Below, one piece after another: positions 42,768 to 51,063 of a stretch of 64,000 nt of DNA (position 1 is the stretch's first letter; every line of letters begins with the position of its first letter). This stretch comes from Amycolatopsis jiangsuensis (lineage in GTDB: Bacteria; Actinomycetota; Actinomycetes; Mycobacteriales; Pseudonocardiaceae). The notes under the pieces were generated by a model that was given only the letters and a program-made list of their open reading frames with translations, was not told the origin of the DNA and did no database searches. The stretch covers positions 1,674,001 to 1,738,000 of the forward strand of contig NZ_JACHMG010000001.1 in NCBI RefSeq assembly GCF_014204865.1, read 5' to 3'. The translations under genes were made by a program, and so were the position numbers.

Positions 42768-43751
42768 TCAGGCGTCCGGGTAGTCGCCCTCGGCGAACAG
42801 CCGCCGGGGTTCGGCGGGGAAGTCCGCGTCGAGCAGGCCCTGCTGGCGGGAGAACTCCACGAGTGCCCGCAGGCTCCGGTCGTTCCGGTCCGCGCCGTAC
42901 GGGATCGGGTCGGCACCGAGCTGCCGGGCCTGCTTCCCCAGCCGGGGAAGTGCCGACCACTCGGGGTCCGCGGCGACCTGAAGGCGTTTGCTTTCCGCGA
43001 AGGCGGCGTACAGCGCGCTCGGCAGGCCGGGATCACGTTCGACCAGCTCGCGGCGCAGCGCGATCACCGAGTGCAGGGGATAGATCCCGGTGCGCAGGTG
43101 CCAGTCGGTGGCGAGCACGTCGTGGTCCGGGAACAGCGGGTAGGGCTCGCCGGCCGCACCGGGTGGTTCCTCGGCCGGCGCCGACCAGCCGGCCAGCGGG
43201 GCACCCGCCCGGCCGGTGCCGGCGTTGCCGCTCAACGCGGCGTCGATCTCCCCGGCCCGCAGCAGCGCACCCAGCGAACGGCCGTCGGTGACCCGTTCGA
43301 CGTTCGCCGGCGCGCGGCCCTCGATGTGGTCCTCGTCGTCGACGACCCAGGTCACCGACCCGAGGTCGAGGCCGTACTCGGCGTGCAGGATGCCGCGGAC
43401 CCACACCCCGGTGGTGACCGTGTAGGCCCGCACCCCGATCCGCTTGCCCGCGAGATCGCCGGGGAACCGGACTCCGGACGCCGCGGCGCACTGCACGTCG
43501 GCGTGGTGGAAGCGGCGGTTGAGGAAGACCGGGATCGCGGTCAGCGGCACCCCGGCCTGCACCGCCATCAGGTAGGAGGTGGGGGCGAGCTCGCACACGT
43601 CGAACTCGAGGTCCCGGACCATCCGCCGGTACGCCCCGATGACCGGGCTGACCTGCACCGGCTCGATCGCGTAGCCGGGGACTTCGGTGTCCCCGCCGAG
43701 CAGCGCGCGCCCGTGCGCGTAGTCCCCCAGTACCGTGGACAGCTTTTCCAT
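42768..43751 (-). CDS. 4,5-dihydroxyphthalate decarboxylase (Pht5)-like / PBP-fold protein, paralogue 1
   Basis: 327 residues from ATG 43751. The pattern RMVRDLEFDVCELAPTSYL (family: xxRxxEFDVxELSxSSY), FHHADVQCAAASGVRFPGDLAGKRIGVRAYTVTTGVWVRGILHAEYG read in parts, is that of Pht5, which shares its fold with ABC binding proteins. There is no signal peptide or lipobox, so a cytosolic enzyme is more likely than a transport protein. Two paralogues lie in the same locus (43783, 49241). Predicted to decarboxylate or bind an aromatic-derived dicarboxylate. Confidence 0.78.
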   Translation of the reverse strand: MEKLSTVLGDYAHGRALLGGDTEVPGYAIEPVQVSPVIGAYRRMVRDLEFDVCELAPTSYLMAVQAGVPLTAIPVFLNRRFHHADVQCAAASGVRFPGDLAGKRIGVRAYTVTTGVWVRGILHAEYGLDLGSVTWVVDDEDHIEGRAPANVERVTDGRSLGALLRAGEIDAALSGNAGTGRAGAPLAGWSAPAEEPPGAAGEPYPLFPDHDVLATDWHLRTGIYPLHSVIALRRELVERDPGLPSALYAAFAESKRLQVAADPEWSALPRLGKQARQLGADPIPYGADRNDRSLRALVEFSRQQGLLDADFPAEPRRLFAEGDYPDA

Positions 43752-43782
43752 GTTCTGCCTTTCTGAGTCGGGGATCGCGGGT

Positions 43783-44637
43783 TCAGCCACCGAGCCGGGA
43801 GGCACGCACGTCCAGGGCGGCGCAGGTCGCCTCGACCAGCTCGTCGAACGTGACCGGCCGCGGCAGCACCTGCTGCTCCCACGCGTAGCGCGCGACCTCG
43901 GTGACCGGCCCGCGCAGCGCCTCGAACCCGACGGGCTTGAGGTTCACCGGCCCGGCGGTGGCTGCGGTGGCGGCGGCCAGCGCGTCGTACACCGCGAGCA
44001 CGGCCTTCGCCTCCGCCCGCGGATCGAAGGCCACCACGTGGTTGATCGGGGCGAAACCCTTGTGTACGGCCCATTCCCCGGCGACGCCGAGGGCATCCGG
44101 AATCGCCGTGGTGATCCGCTCGTCCGAGGGCAGCTCGTTGCCGAGGATCGCGTAGTCCACCCGGCCGGCGAGGAATTCGGCCGGCAGCTTCACGCCGTCC
44201 GGCGCCCGGCGCACCCGCTCCGGGTCGGTGTACTCGGGAAGGTGGCCGTCCTCGTAGGTGATCCAGTCCACTTCGGACAGATCGAGACCGTACTGCCCGG
44301 ACAGGAAACCACGCACCCACACCCCGGTGGTCTGGCTCCACGACCGCACGCCGACCGTCCGCCCGCGGACCCGTTCGACACCCGGCTCGCCCAGGGTCAC
44401 CAGCGTCTGGTGCTGGTGCCGGCCGAGTGCCGTGATCGGCAGCAGCGCCACCGGTTTCCCGAAGGCGACGGCCTGCAGCAGGGTCACCACGGCGAGCTCG
44501 CACACCTGCGCGGCGCCCTCGTCGACGAATCCGCGGGACGCCTTGTGCACCGGGCGCACGTCGAGGCGCTCCGCCCCGCCCCCGGCCGCTTCGACCGCCG
44601 CCGCGGCGAGCTCGTCGGAGCCCAGCACGATCTTCAT
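43783..44637 (-). CDS. 4,5-dihydroxyphthalate decarboxylase-like protein, paralogue 2
   Basis: 284 residues from ATG 44637, preceded by GAGAGGAA. Shares GRTVGVRSWSQTTGVWVRGFL and EGAAQVCELAVVTLLQAVAFG-type positions with the paralogues and ends LPRPVTFDELVEATCAAL. No signal peptide. The conserved QTTGVWVRG segment, at about 110-118, is almost identical in the paralogue at 49241, so these two are closest. Leftward operon, 31 bp from its neighbour. Role as above; three different copies suggest subunits or substrate variants. Confidence 0.75.
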   Translation of the reverse strand: MKIVLGSDELAAAAVEAAGGGAERLDVRPVHKASRGFVDEGAAQVCELAVVTLLQAVAFGKPVALLPITALGRHQHQTLVTLGEPGVERVRGRTVGVRSWSQTTGVWVRGFLSGQYGLDLSEVDWITYEDGHLPEYTDPERVRRAPDGVKLPAEFLAGRVDYAILGNELPSDERITTAIPDALGVAGEWAVHKGFAPINHVVAFDPRAEAKAVLAVYDALAAATAATAGPVNLKPVGFEALRGPVTEVARYAWEQQVLPRPVTFDELVEATCAALDVRASRLGG

Positions 44638-44666
44638 CTTCCGGTTCCTCTCCTGGTCACGCACAC

Positions 44667-46319
44667 TCACACGTCCTCGCCGTACTGGATGCGCCGGTAG
44701 GGCACGCTGAGCACTTCGCGGGTGATGCGGACGTCGATCACCGTCGGGCGCGGCGCACGCACGTACTCGCCCAGCGCGGTACGCAGCTCCCCGGTGCTGC
44801 GCACGGTCGCCCCGTCACCGCCCAGCGCCCGCGCGACCGCGCCCAGCTCCGGGGTCGGGATCACCGCGAGCCCGGGGTCGAGGCCCTTCGCGCTCGCTTT
44901 GTGGTACTCCGCACCGAGACCCTCGTCGTTCAGCACGACCACGAGTACGGGAAGCCGGTAGCGGCAGGCGGTTTCGAACTCCGGCAGGTGCATGAGGAAG
45001 CTCGCGTCGCCCTCCACGACGAACAGCGGCTCGCCACCGCCGGCCACGGACGCGCCGATCGTCAGCAGCGGCGCCTGCCCGATCGCCCCGAACATCCCGT
45101 AGTTGGAGGTGACCTCGCGGGAACGCTGGAACAGCATGGTGCCGAAGTCGGTCTGGTGCCCGCTGCCGAGCACCAGTCCGATCTCCGGGGGCAGCTCGGC
45201 GTCGATCACTTCGATCGCCTCGCGCGGGTCGAGCAGACCGGGTTCGCGGCGGTACTCGGCGGGGTCGGTCAGGGGCGCGGTGAGCCGGCCGTGCACGTCG
45301 GGCGTGTGGAAGCCTTCCAGCTGCACACCCCGCCGCTCCAGCGCGGTGGTCAGTGCGTCCAGCCCGCTGACGGCGTCCGCCTGGAGGTAGCAGTCGGCGA
45401 CGCGGCCGTTGCCCATCACCACGTTCGGCGCGGTGTCGATCTGCACGAACTTCGCGTCCGGGAACAGGTATCCGCTTTCGATCGTGTAGTGGTTGAGGCT
45501 CGCGCCCACCGCCACCACGCAATCGGCCTCCTGCAACAGCTCCATCGCGACCTTGCTGCCGAACAGGCCGGCGATGCCGACGTGGTACCCGGTCCGGCCG
45601 TGCAGCCAGTTCTTCGCTTGCAAAGTGGTGGCGAGCAGCGCGCCGGTCCGCTGCTGCAGGGCGAGGACCTGGTCCGCCGCCCCGGCCTGGCGTGCGCCCC
45701 GCCCGGCGATGAGGACCGGATGCTTCGCCGCGGCGAGCAGTTCGGCGGCCTGCGCCACCCGGTCCGGATGGGGCAGCAGCTGCGGCGCCGGAAGCAGTTC
45801 GGTGGACGGCGCGTAGGGCAGGTCGTCCTCGAACTCCTGCAGCTGCACGTCGATCGGCGCGCTGATCATCACCGGCCGGGATTCGGTGCGGGCGAGGTGG
45901 AAGGCCCGCCGCACCACTTCGTGCGCGGAATCCGCCTTGGCCACCCGCAGGAACGCGCATTCGATCGCGGCGGCGAACCGCCGCTGGTCGAGGTACTGCA
46001 CCGCGGACTCGTCCCCGAGCGGCGTCTCGCCGCAGAACGCGACGAGCGGGATCCGCGCCCGGCTCGCCACGATCATCGAGGTGGCCAGCTGCGCGGTGCC
46101 CGGACCGCTCGTGGTCGTCACCACCCCGGGCCGGCCCGACGCGCGGGCGAACCCGTGCGCCATGCTCAGCCCCGCACCCTCGTGCCGCACCTCGTAGAGC
46201 CGGGTGCCGTGCCCGGCGAGCGCGTTCATCCAGTGCATGTTGGCGTCGCCCATCATGCCGAACACGTCGGTGACGCCCTCGGCGGCGAACGCCGCGGCCA
46301 GTGCTTCGTAGACTTTCAC
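44667..46319 (-). CDS. thiamine-diphosphate-dependent enzyme (acetolactate synthase/decarboxylase family)
   Basis: 550 residues. The N-terminal PYR domain has the catalytic Glu E47 in EVRHEGAGLSMAHGFARASG; the middle domain is present (VLIAGRGARQAGAADQVLALQ), and the PP domain has the ThDP-binding GDA(S)-x-N motif (VVEGDASFLMHLPEFETA...VLNDEG). GTG 46319 overlaps the stop of the LigJ-like gene in GTGA, so the two products are made together. Members decarboxylate or ligate 2-oxo acids. In this locus it could act on pyruvate, oxaloacetate or another 2-oxo acid released by the aldolase (inference). Confidence 0.85.
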   Translation of the reverse strand: MKVYEALAAAFAAEGVTDVFGMMGDANMHWMNALAGHGTRLYEVRHEGAGLSMAHGFARASGRPGVVTTTSGPGTAQLATSMIVASRARIPLVAFCGETPLGDESAVQYLDQRRFAAAIECAFLRVAKADSAHEVVRRAFHLARTESRPVMISAPIDVQLQEFEDDLPYAPSTELLPAPQLLPHPDRVAQAAELLAAAKHPVLIAGRGARQAGAADQVLALQQRTGALLATTLQAKNWLHGRTGYHVGIAGLFGSKVAMELLQEADCVVAVGASLNHYTIESGYLFPDAKFVQIDTAPNVVMGNGRVADCYLQADAVSGLDALTTALERRGVQLEGFHTPDVHGRLTAPLTDPAEYRREPGLLDPREAIEVIDAELPPEIGLVLGSGHQTDFGTMLFQRSREVTSNYGMFGAIGQAPLLTIGASVAGGGEPLFVVEGDASFLMHLPEFETACRYRLPVLVVVLNDEGLGAEYHKASAKGLDPGLAVIPTPELGAVARALGGDGATVRSTGELRTALGEYVRAPRPTVIDVRITREVLSVPYRRIQYGEDV

Positions 46320-47374
46320 CGCGCGGCCTCCCGCTGCTGTTCGTGGTGGTTGATCCGGTCGCGCAGGCGCGGGAAGACCCGCAGCGCGTTGCCGCCGTAG
46401 ATGGCGCCGCGGTCCTCCGGCGTGATCGAGCCGATGGCGTCCAGCTGGGCCAAGGTGTCGTCGAACCGATGGCCGGTCTCGGGATCGACCGAGCGGACCG
46501 CGCCGATCATCTCCGAGGCGAACAGCACGTTCGCGGCGGGGATGACGTCGGTGAGCAGTTCCAGGCCGCGCCGGTGGTACACGCAGGTATCGAAGAAAAC
46601 GTTGCCCAGCAACGCTTCCTCCAGCGGCGGACGACCACGGTCCAGCATCATCCCGCGGTAGCGGCCCCAGTGGTACGGCACCGCGCCGCCGCCGTGTGGC
46701 AGGATCAGCCGCAGAGTGGGAAAATCCCGGAACAGGTCCGATTCGCACAGCTGCATGAACACGGCGGTGTCGCCGTTGAGGTAATGCGCGCAGGTGCCCT
46801 GGACCGCGTCGTTGCGCGACATCGCCACGTGCACCATCGCGGGCACGTCCAGCTCCACCATCTTCTCGTAGAGCGGGTAGTAGACCCGGTCGGTCAGCGG
46901 CGGAGCCTGCCAGTAGCCGTCGGAAGGGTCCGGGTTGAGCAGGCAGCCGACGAACCCGAGCTCGCCGACGCAGCGCTCCAGCTCGGCGGCCGAAGCCCGG
47001 ACCGAGCCGGCCAGCGCGGCACCGGGTGACTGCGGCAGCTGGCAGACCGGCGCGAACCGGTCCGGGAACAGGTCGCAGACCCGCGCGATGAGATCGTTGC
47101 TGACCCGCGACCACACCAGGCTGGTCTCCGCGTCGCCGTAGTGGTGCGCCATTTTCCCGGCACCCGGAGAGAACAGCGTGAGGTCGGTGCCGCGTTCGCG
47201 CTGCAGCTTCAGCTGGCCCTGTTCGATCGCGTCGCGCAGTTCGTCGTCGTGGATGCGCAGCTCGTCCGGCGAGACGCGCGCGCCGGATTCCTCGAACGCG
47301 GCGATCTGGCGCTCGCGCCACTTCCCGAGCGCGGGCGGAGCAGTGGTGAAATGCCCGTGGCAGTCGATGATCAT
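46316..47374 (-). CDS. ligJ: LigJ-like 4-oxalomesaconate hydratase (amidohydrolase superfamily)
   Basis: 352 residues. Alignment from memory with Sphingobium LigJ runs the full length: MIIDCHGHFT, ELERCVGELGFVGCLLNPDP, PLTDRVYYPLYEKMVELDVPAM, FPTLRLILPHGGGAVPYHWGR, NVFFDTCVYHRRG, FASEMIGAVRSVDPETGH. Zn ligands H6, H8, H182 and E288 are all present. LigJ hydrates 4-oxalomesaconate to 4-carboxy-4-hydroxy-2-oxoadipate in protocatechuate 4,5-cleavage and gallate pathways. ATG 47374 is followed by an aldolase gene upstream (47391), which could take the next step. This is the most confident enzymatic anchor of the locus. Confidence 0.86.
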   Translation of the reverse strand: MIIDCHGHFTTAPPALGKWRERQIAAFEESGARVSPDELRIHDDELRDAIEQGQLKLQRERGTDLTLFSPGAGKMAHHYGDAETSLVWSRVSNDLIARVCDLFPDRFAPVCQLPQSPGAALAGSVRASAAELERCVGELGFVGCLLNPDPSDGYWQAPPLTDRVYYPLYEKMVELDVPAMVHVAMSRNDAVQGTCAHYLNGDTAVFMQLCESDLFRDFPTLRLILPHGGGAVPYHWGRYRGMMLDRGRPPLEEALLGNVFFDTCVYHRRGLELLTDVIPAANVLFASEMIGAVRSVDPETGHRFDDTLAQLDAIGSITPEDRGAIYGGNALRVFPRLRDRINHHEQQREAAR

Positions 47375-47390
47375 GGTACCTCCGAGGGGA

Positions 47391-48245
47391 TCAGCCGCGG
47401 CCGGTCAGCGCACGGCCCCGGTCCAGGCCGGGGTGGCTGCGCACCGGAGCGGTCATGAGGAAGCGGTAGCCCTCGCCGATGACCTGCTCGGCGTTCCCGG
47501 CGGTGACGTGCGGGTGCCCGACCGCCACGCCGTGCTCCAGACAGGTCGCCACGATCCGGTTCCGGGCCCGCTCGAGCAGCGGATGCTCGAGCTGCCGCGG
47601 CACGCCCAGTTCCTGGCTCAGGTCGCCCTCGCCGATCAGGACCAGCCCGATCCCGGGCACCTGCTCGAGGATGGCGGGCAGGTTCTCGATGCCGAGCTGG
47701 TCCTCGATCTGGATCACCACGAGGATTTCGCCGTCCGGGTCCAGCGGCCACACGTCGGCCTTGGCGTAGTAGTCCTGAGTGGACAGGCCCCAGTACCGGG
47801 CGGCCGCGGCGGGCGCGTCACCGCGGATACCGGCGGGTTCGTAGCGGGCCGCGTCGGGCAGCCGGGGATAGCGGCAGGCGGCCACCGCGTTGCGGGCCTC
47901 TTCGACCCGCGAGATGTGCGGCCAGACAATACCGTACGCACCGAGGTCGAGCGCCTGTTTCGCGTGCCACTGCCCGAGTTCCGCGCCGTTGACCGGTACC
48001 CGGACCAGCGGCGTGGGCGACGCGGCGAGCGTGCCGGATTCGAGGATGCGCCGCCGGTCGAGCAGGTACTGCAGGCTGTCCCGCAGGTTCGCCGCGTCCC
48101 AGGGCTTGTGCTCGGCTTCGAACACCAGACCGTCGTAGTCCACGGTCGCGAAGTCCCGCGCCGCGGCCGGTTCCGGTGGCACGAACGCCGCGAACGCGTG
48201 CTGCCCCGCTTCCAGGGCGCCGATCACGCTATTGAGCCTTGCCAC
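47391..48245 (-). CDS. HpcH/HpaI-family class II aldolase
   Basis: 284 residues from GTG 48245. Family marks: FEAEHKPWD, the metal/substrate loop LVVIQIEDQLGIENLPAIL (conserved E in QIE and the acidic residue in the next strand, IGEGDLSQELGVP), and VAVGHPHVTAG. These Mg/Mn-dependent enzymes cleave 4-hydroxy-2-oxo acids to pyruvate. Next to a LigJ-like hydratase it is a good candidate for cleaving 4-carboxy-4-hydroxy-2-oxoadipate to pyruvate and oxaloacetate, replacing LigK/ProA (inference). It overlaps the preceding CoxG-like gene by 17 bp. Confidence 0.82.
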   Translation of the reverse strand: MARLNSVIGALEAGQHAFAAFVPPEPAAARDFATVDYDGLVFEAEHKPWDAANLRDSLQYLLDRRRILESGTLAASPTPLVRVPVNGAELGQWHAKQALDLGAYGIVWPHISRVEEARNAVAACRYPRLPDAARYEPAGIRGDAPAAAARYWGLSTQDYYAKADVWPLDPDGEILVVIQIEDQLGIENLPAILEQVPGIGLVLIGEGDLSQELGVPRQLEHPLLERARNRIVATCLEHGVAVGHPHVTAGNAEQVIGEGYRFLMTAPVRSHPGLDRGRALTGRG

Positions 48246-48795
48246 TGCGCACCTCGCTCGGGTTGTCCTGTCGCTTGTGGACGATCCGCTGCCACCACGC
48301 CCGCAGCCGGCTCCAGACCGTGCGCCGCGGCGCCGGGACGACCGCGGTGCTGCCCGCGCATCGGCGGACGAGTTCGTCGGAAAACTCTTTGGTCATCCGG
48401 GAAACCACCGCGCCGGCACCGGCTTCGATCAGTGAAGCGAGCTTGCCCGCGAGACTGACCTCGCCGGTGACCCGGACCCAGGAGCCCCCGGCGTCCTCGG
48501 TCACGCGGAAGGTGGCGTGCGCGGAGAACCGCGTGGCGCCCTGCCCGTCCCGGCCGCGGGCGGAGAGCCGTCCTTCCCGTTCGGGTTCCTCCAGGTCCAG
48601 CGACATGCGGGCGCCGAACCGCACCCGCACCGCGCCGAACTTCACGACCAGCGTGCCGTCGAAAGAGCCGTCCTCGTGCGATTCGCCGAGTTCGGCACCG
48701 CTGATGCACGACACCACCTGGCCGGGATCGGACACGACCTCCCACACCCGTTCCGGCGGCGCGGGGACCGGGATCTCCTCGTCGATCTTGATCAA
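48229..48795 (-). CDS. CoxG-like SRPBCC-domain protein
   Basis: 188 residues from TTG 48795 (GCGAGG 8 bases upstream); no nearby ATG, and a GTG at 48834 is the alternative. Sequence IDEEIPVPAPPERVWEVVSDPGQVVSCISGAELGE is the CoxG/START-like beginning (read in parts), followed by LVVKFGAVRVRFGARMSLD and SLAGKLASLIEAGAGAVVSRMTKEF. The C-terminus is basic. CoxG-like proteins bind hydrophobic or quinone-like ligands and accompany oxidoreductases at the membrane. First gene of the leftward operon. Its ligand role here is unknown. Confidence 0.75.
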   Translation of the reverse strand: MIKIDEEIPVPAPPERVWEVVSDPGQVVSCISGAELGESHEDGSFDGTLVVKFGAVRVRFGARMSLDLEEPEREGRLSARGRDGQGATRFSAHATFRVTEDAGGSWVRVTGEVSLAGKLASLIEAGAGAVVSRMTKEFSDELVRRCAGSTAVVPAPRRTVWSRLRAWWQRIVHKRQDNPSEVRSGKAQ

Positions 48796-49240
48796 AGCTG
48801 TGACCTCGCTTGGCGGTTCGCCGGCGGTCTGCACGACACGGACCCGGCAGCCAGATTGTTTAACAACTTTCCTCGGCACCGTAGCAGTGTGTCCCCGCAT
48901 CCAGCAAGAACTTGTTCACCTGACTGGTTTTTGATCGACATGCCGCCAGTGGTCGTCTGAGTTTGTTTAACAACTTTCCCCACTGAGGTTCGCGTCGCGG
49001 CGCCACCCCGAAAGTGCGCCGCGACCTGCCGGAAGCCGGAAGGCCGCCACGCTCGACACTCCGTCAACCGACCAAGATTGTTAGACGATGCAGCGGCAAC
49101 CTGCTTGAAACACCCTGGGCGACGGCGTACGGTCGCTGACACTGTTCAACATTCCGGGGTGTCCGCCCGGTCGTCGGGTGACCACGCTCCGGCACCGCGC
49201 CACCCCGCCCCCGGCTCCAGCGCATCCGAGGAGTAGTCCC
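48796..49240. promoter_or_regulatory. divergent control region of the catabolic/uptake locus with repeated palindromes
   Basis: A 445-bp non-coding gap between the leftward and rightward operons. TTGTTTAACAA occurs at 48856-48866 and 48963-48973, each within the longer direct repeat TTGTTTAACAACTTTCC; related sites are TTGTTAGACGA (49078-49088) and CTGTTCAACAT (49142-49152). The core TGTT-N-AACA is the kind of symmetric site bound by FCD-GntR regulators. Two such regulators flank the locus. No convincing open frame lies here. Confidence 0.75.
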
Positions 49241-50146
49241 ATGGCCAGGCCCCTGTCCGTCGCGGTGAAGTCCTATCCGCACACGGAGTTCCTCACCGAT
49301 CCCGCGTTCACCGCGGGCGGGCGTCCCGTCACCCTCGCCGCGGCCGATCCGATCTACCGCGCGTTCGCCCCGATGGTGCGCGAACTGCGCTACGACGTCA
49401 GCGAGCTGGCACTCGCCACCTTCCTGCAGGCCCACGAGGCCGGCGTGCCGATCTCGCTGCTGCCGGTCGCGCTGAGCGGCGACTTCCACCACCATTCGCT
49501 CACGCGCTGGCCCGGTTCGGCCGAGCTGGCGCCGGCGGAGCTGGCCGGCCGCAAGGTGGGCGTGCGTGCCTACAGCCAGACCACCGGCCTCTGGGTCCGC
49601 GGAATCCTGCACGAGGAGTACGGCCTCGACGCCGAGGACGTCACCTGGGTGACCGTCGAGGAACCGCACGTCGCCGAGTACGAGGAGCCCTCGAACGTCG
49701 TGCGGACCAGCGGCAAGCTGCTCGAGGTGCTGCGCCGCGGCGAGGTCGACGCCGCGGTGCTGGGTCCGCCCGCGCTCGACAGCGCCGAAGGTCCGCTCGT
49801 GCCGATCATCCCCGGCTGGCGCGCGGCCGAGGAGGCGTGGGGCGTCCGGCACGCGACGGTGCCGATCAACCACCTGCTCACCGTCCGCCGGGACCTCCTG
49901 GACCGCGAACCCGAGACGGTGGCCGAGCTGCTGAAGGCCTTCGGCGCCCGCATCGACGAACGCAAGGCCGCCGATCCCGCGCCCGGTCCCCGCGTTCGCG
50001 CCCTGCGGTACGGCGTCACGGACGAGCTGGTCGCCGGGCTCCAGGTCGCCATCGACTACGCCCTGCGGCAGAACGTGATCCGCACGCCGGTGACGGTGGA
50101 AGAACTGCTCGGCGACTTCACCCGCCATTTCGGCGACCGGGCCTGA
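49241..50146 (+). CDS. 4,5-dihydroxyphthalate decarboxylase-like protein, paralogue 3
   Basis: 301 residues from ATG 49241 (GAGGAG 9 bases upstream). Conserved family patterns RELRYDVSELALATFLQAHEAG, GRKVGVRAYSQTTGLWVRGIL and EEYGLDAEDVTWVTVEEPHVAEY (in parts). No signal peptide. First gene of the rightward operon, 43 bp before an amidohydrolase that is itself a paralogue of the leftward amidohydrolase, so each arm of the locus carries a decarboxylase-like/amidohydrolase pair. Enzyme or ligand-binding role is not settled. Confidence 0.78.
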   Translation: MARPLSVAVKSYPHTEFLTDPAFTAGGRPVTLAAADPIYRAFAPMVRELRYDVSELALATFLQAHEAGVPISLLPVALSGDFHHHSLTRWPGSAELAPAELAGRKVGVRAYSQTTGLWVRGILHEEYGLDAEDVTWVTVEEPHVAEYEEPSNVVRTSGKLLEVLRRGEVDAAVLGPPALDSAEGPLVPIIPGWRAAEEAWGVRHATVPINHLLTVRRDLLDREPETVAELLKAFGARIDERKAADPAPGPRVRALRYGVTDELVAGLQVAIDYALRQNVIRTPVTVEELLGDFTRHFGDRA

Positions 50147-50189
50147 CCCCCGGCCACCGCCCCGTCCGCTCCGACCGACCCGAGGTGCC

Positions 50190-51059
50190 ATGTTCAGCGT
50201 CGACACGCACACCCACATCATTTCCCCCGACACCACCGCCTACCCCGCCGCGCCGCTGGGCGGGCACCGCTCGGAATGGTCACGCGAGCGGCCCGCCGAC
50301 CTCGACGAGCTGCTGCGCCAGGCCGATGCCGCCGGGGTGGAGCACCTCGTGCTGGTCCAGGCTTCGACGGTGTACGGGTTCGACAACAGCTACGTCGCCG
50401 ACCAGCTGGGCCGGCACCCCGGCCGGCTCAGCGGCGTCTGTTCGGTCGACTTCCTCTCGCCGAAGGCCGTCGACGATCTGGGCCACTGGATCGGCGAACG
50501 CGGCTTCTCCGGGGTCCGCATCCGCGCCGCGGACGGGACGACGGCGGTGCCGACCCCGGGCCGCGGGCTCGACGACGAGCGCATGACGCCGGTGTGGGAA
50601 TTCCTTTCCCGGCACCGGGTTCCGGTGTGCATCCAGATGCACGCCCAGCACGCGCCGGTGCTCGCCGGGCTGCTCGCGCGGTACCCCGGGCTCACCGTGG
50701 TCCTCGACCACGCGGCGCGCCCGCGGCTGGACGCGGGCACCGACCCGTACCCCACTGCCGACGGCCTGCCGCGGCTCAGCGAGACCGGCCGGGTCTTCGT
50801 CAAGCTGACCCCGCCCGCCGTCCTGCGCGCCCAGCGCGAGGCCGGGTCGGCAGAACCGCTGTTCCGCGCCCTGGTCGGCGAATTCGGCGCGGCACACGTG
50901 CTGTGGGGCTCCAACTTCCCCGCCTCCGCCGGCTCGCTGAGCGAACTGGCCGCGCTCGTCCGGGCCGCGCTGCCGGAGCTCGGCGACGCCGAGCTGGCCC
51001 TGATCACCGGGGGCACCGCGGCCCGGCTGTACGGCCTGCCCGCCACGGGAGGACGGTGA
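50190..51059 (+). CDS. amidohydrolase-2 family, LigI/fuconolactonase-like hydrolase (rightward paralogue)
   Basis: 289 residues, ATG 50190 after GAGGTG. VDTHTH (H7, H9), VLVQASTVYGFDNSYVA, GFSGVRIR, VVLDHAARP (H174) and WGSN at 239-242. Clearly a paralogue of the protein at 41893 (shared AAPLGG.. start, YG(Y/F)DNSYV). As there, the catalytic Asp of the last strand is Asn. Followed 4 bp later by the ABC binding-protein gene, so uptake and hydrolysis are coupled. Confidence 0.8.
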   Translation: MFSVDTHTHIISPDTTAYPAAPLGGHRSEWSRERPADLDELLRQADAAGVEHLVLVQASTVYGFDNSYVADQLGRHPGRLSGVCSVDFLSPKAVDDLGHWIGERGFSGVRIRAADGTTAVPTPGRGLDDERMTPVWEFLSRHRVPVCIQMHAQHAPVLAGLLARYPGLTVVLDHAARPRLDAGTDPYPTADGLPRLSETGRVFVKLTPPAVLRAQREAGSAEPLFRALVGEFGAAHVLWGSNFPASAGSLSELAALVRAALPELGDAELALITGGTAARLYGLPATGGR

Positions 51060-51063
51060 TCCC

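Noticed and set aside
48792..49142. Open frames inside the divergent control region (for example 48792-49142, minus strand)
   Set aside because: They span the repeated palindromes, lack start signals and family resemblance, and would fill the only promoter space for both operons.
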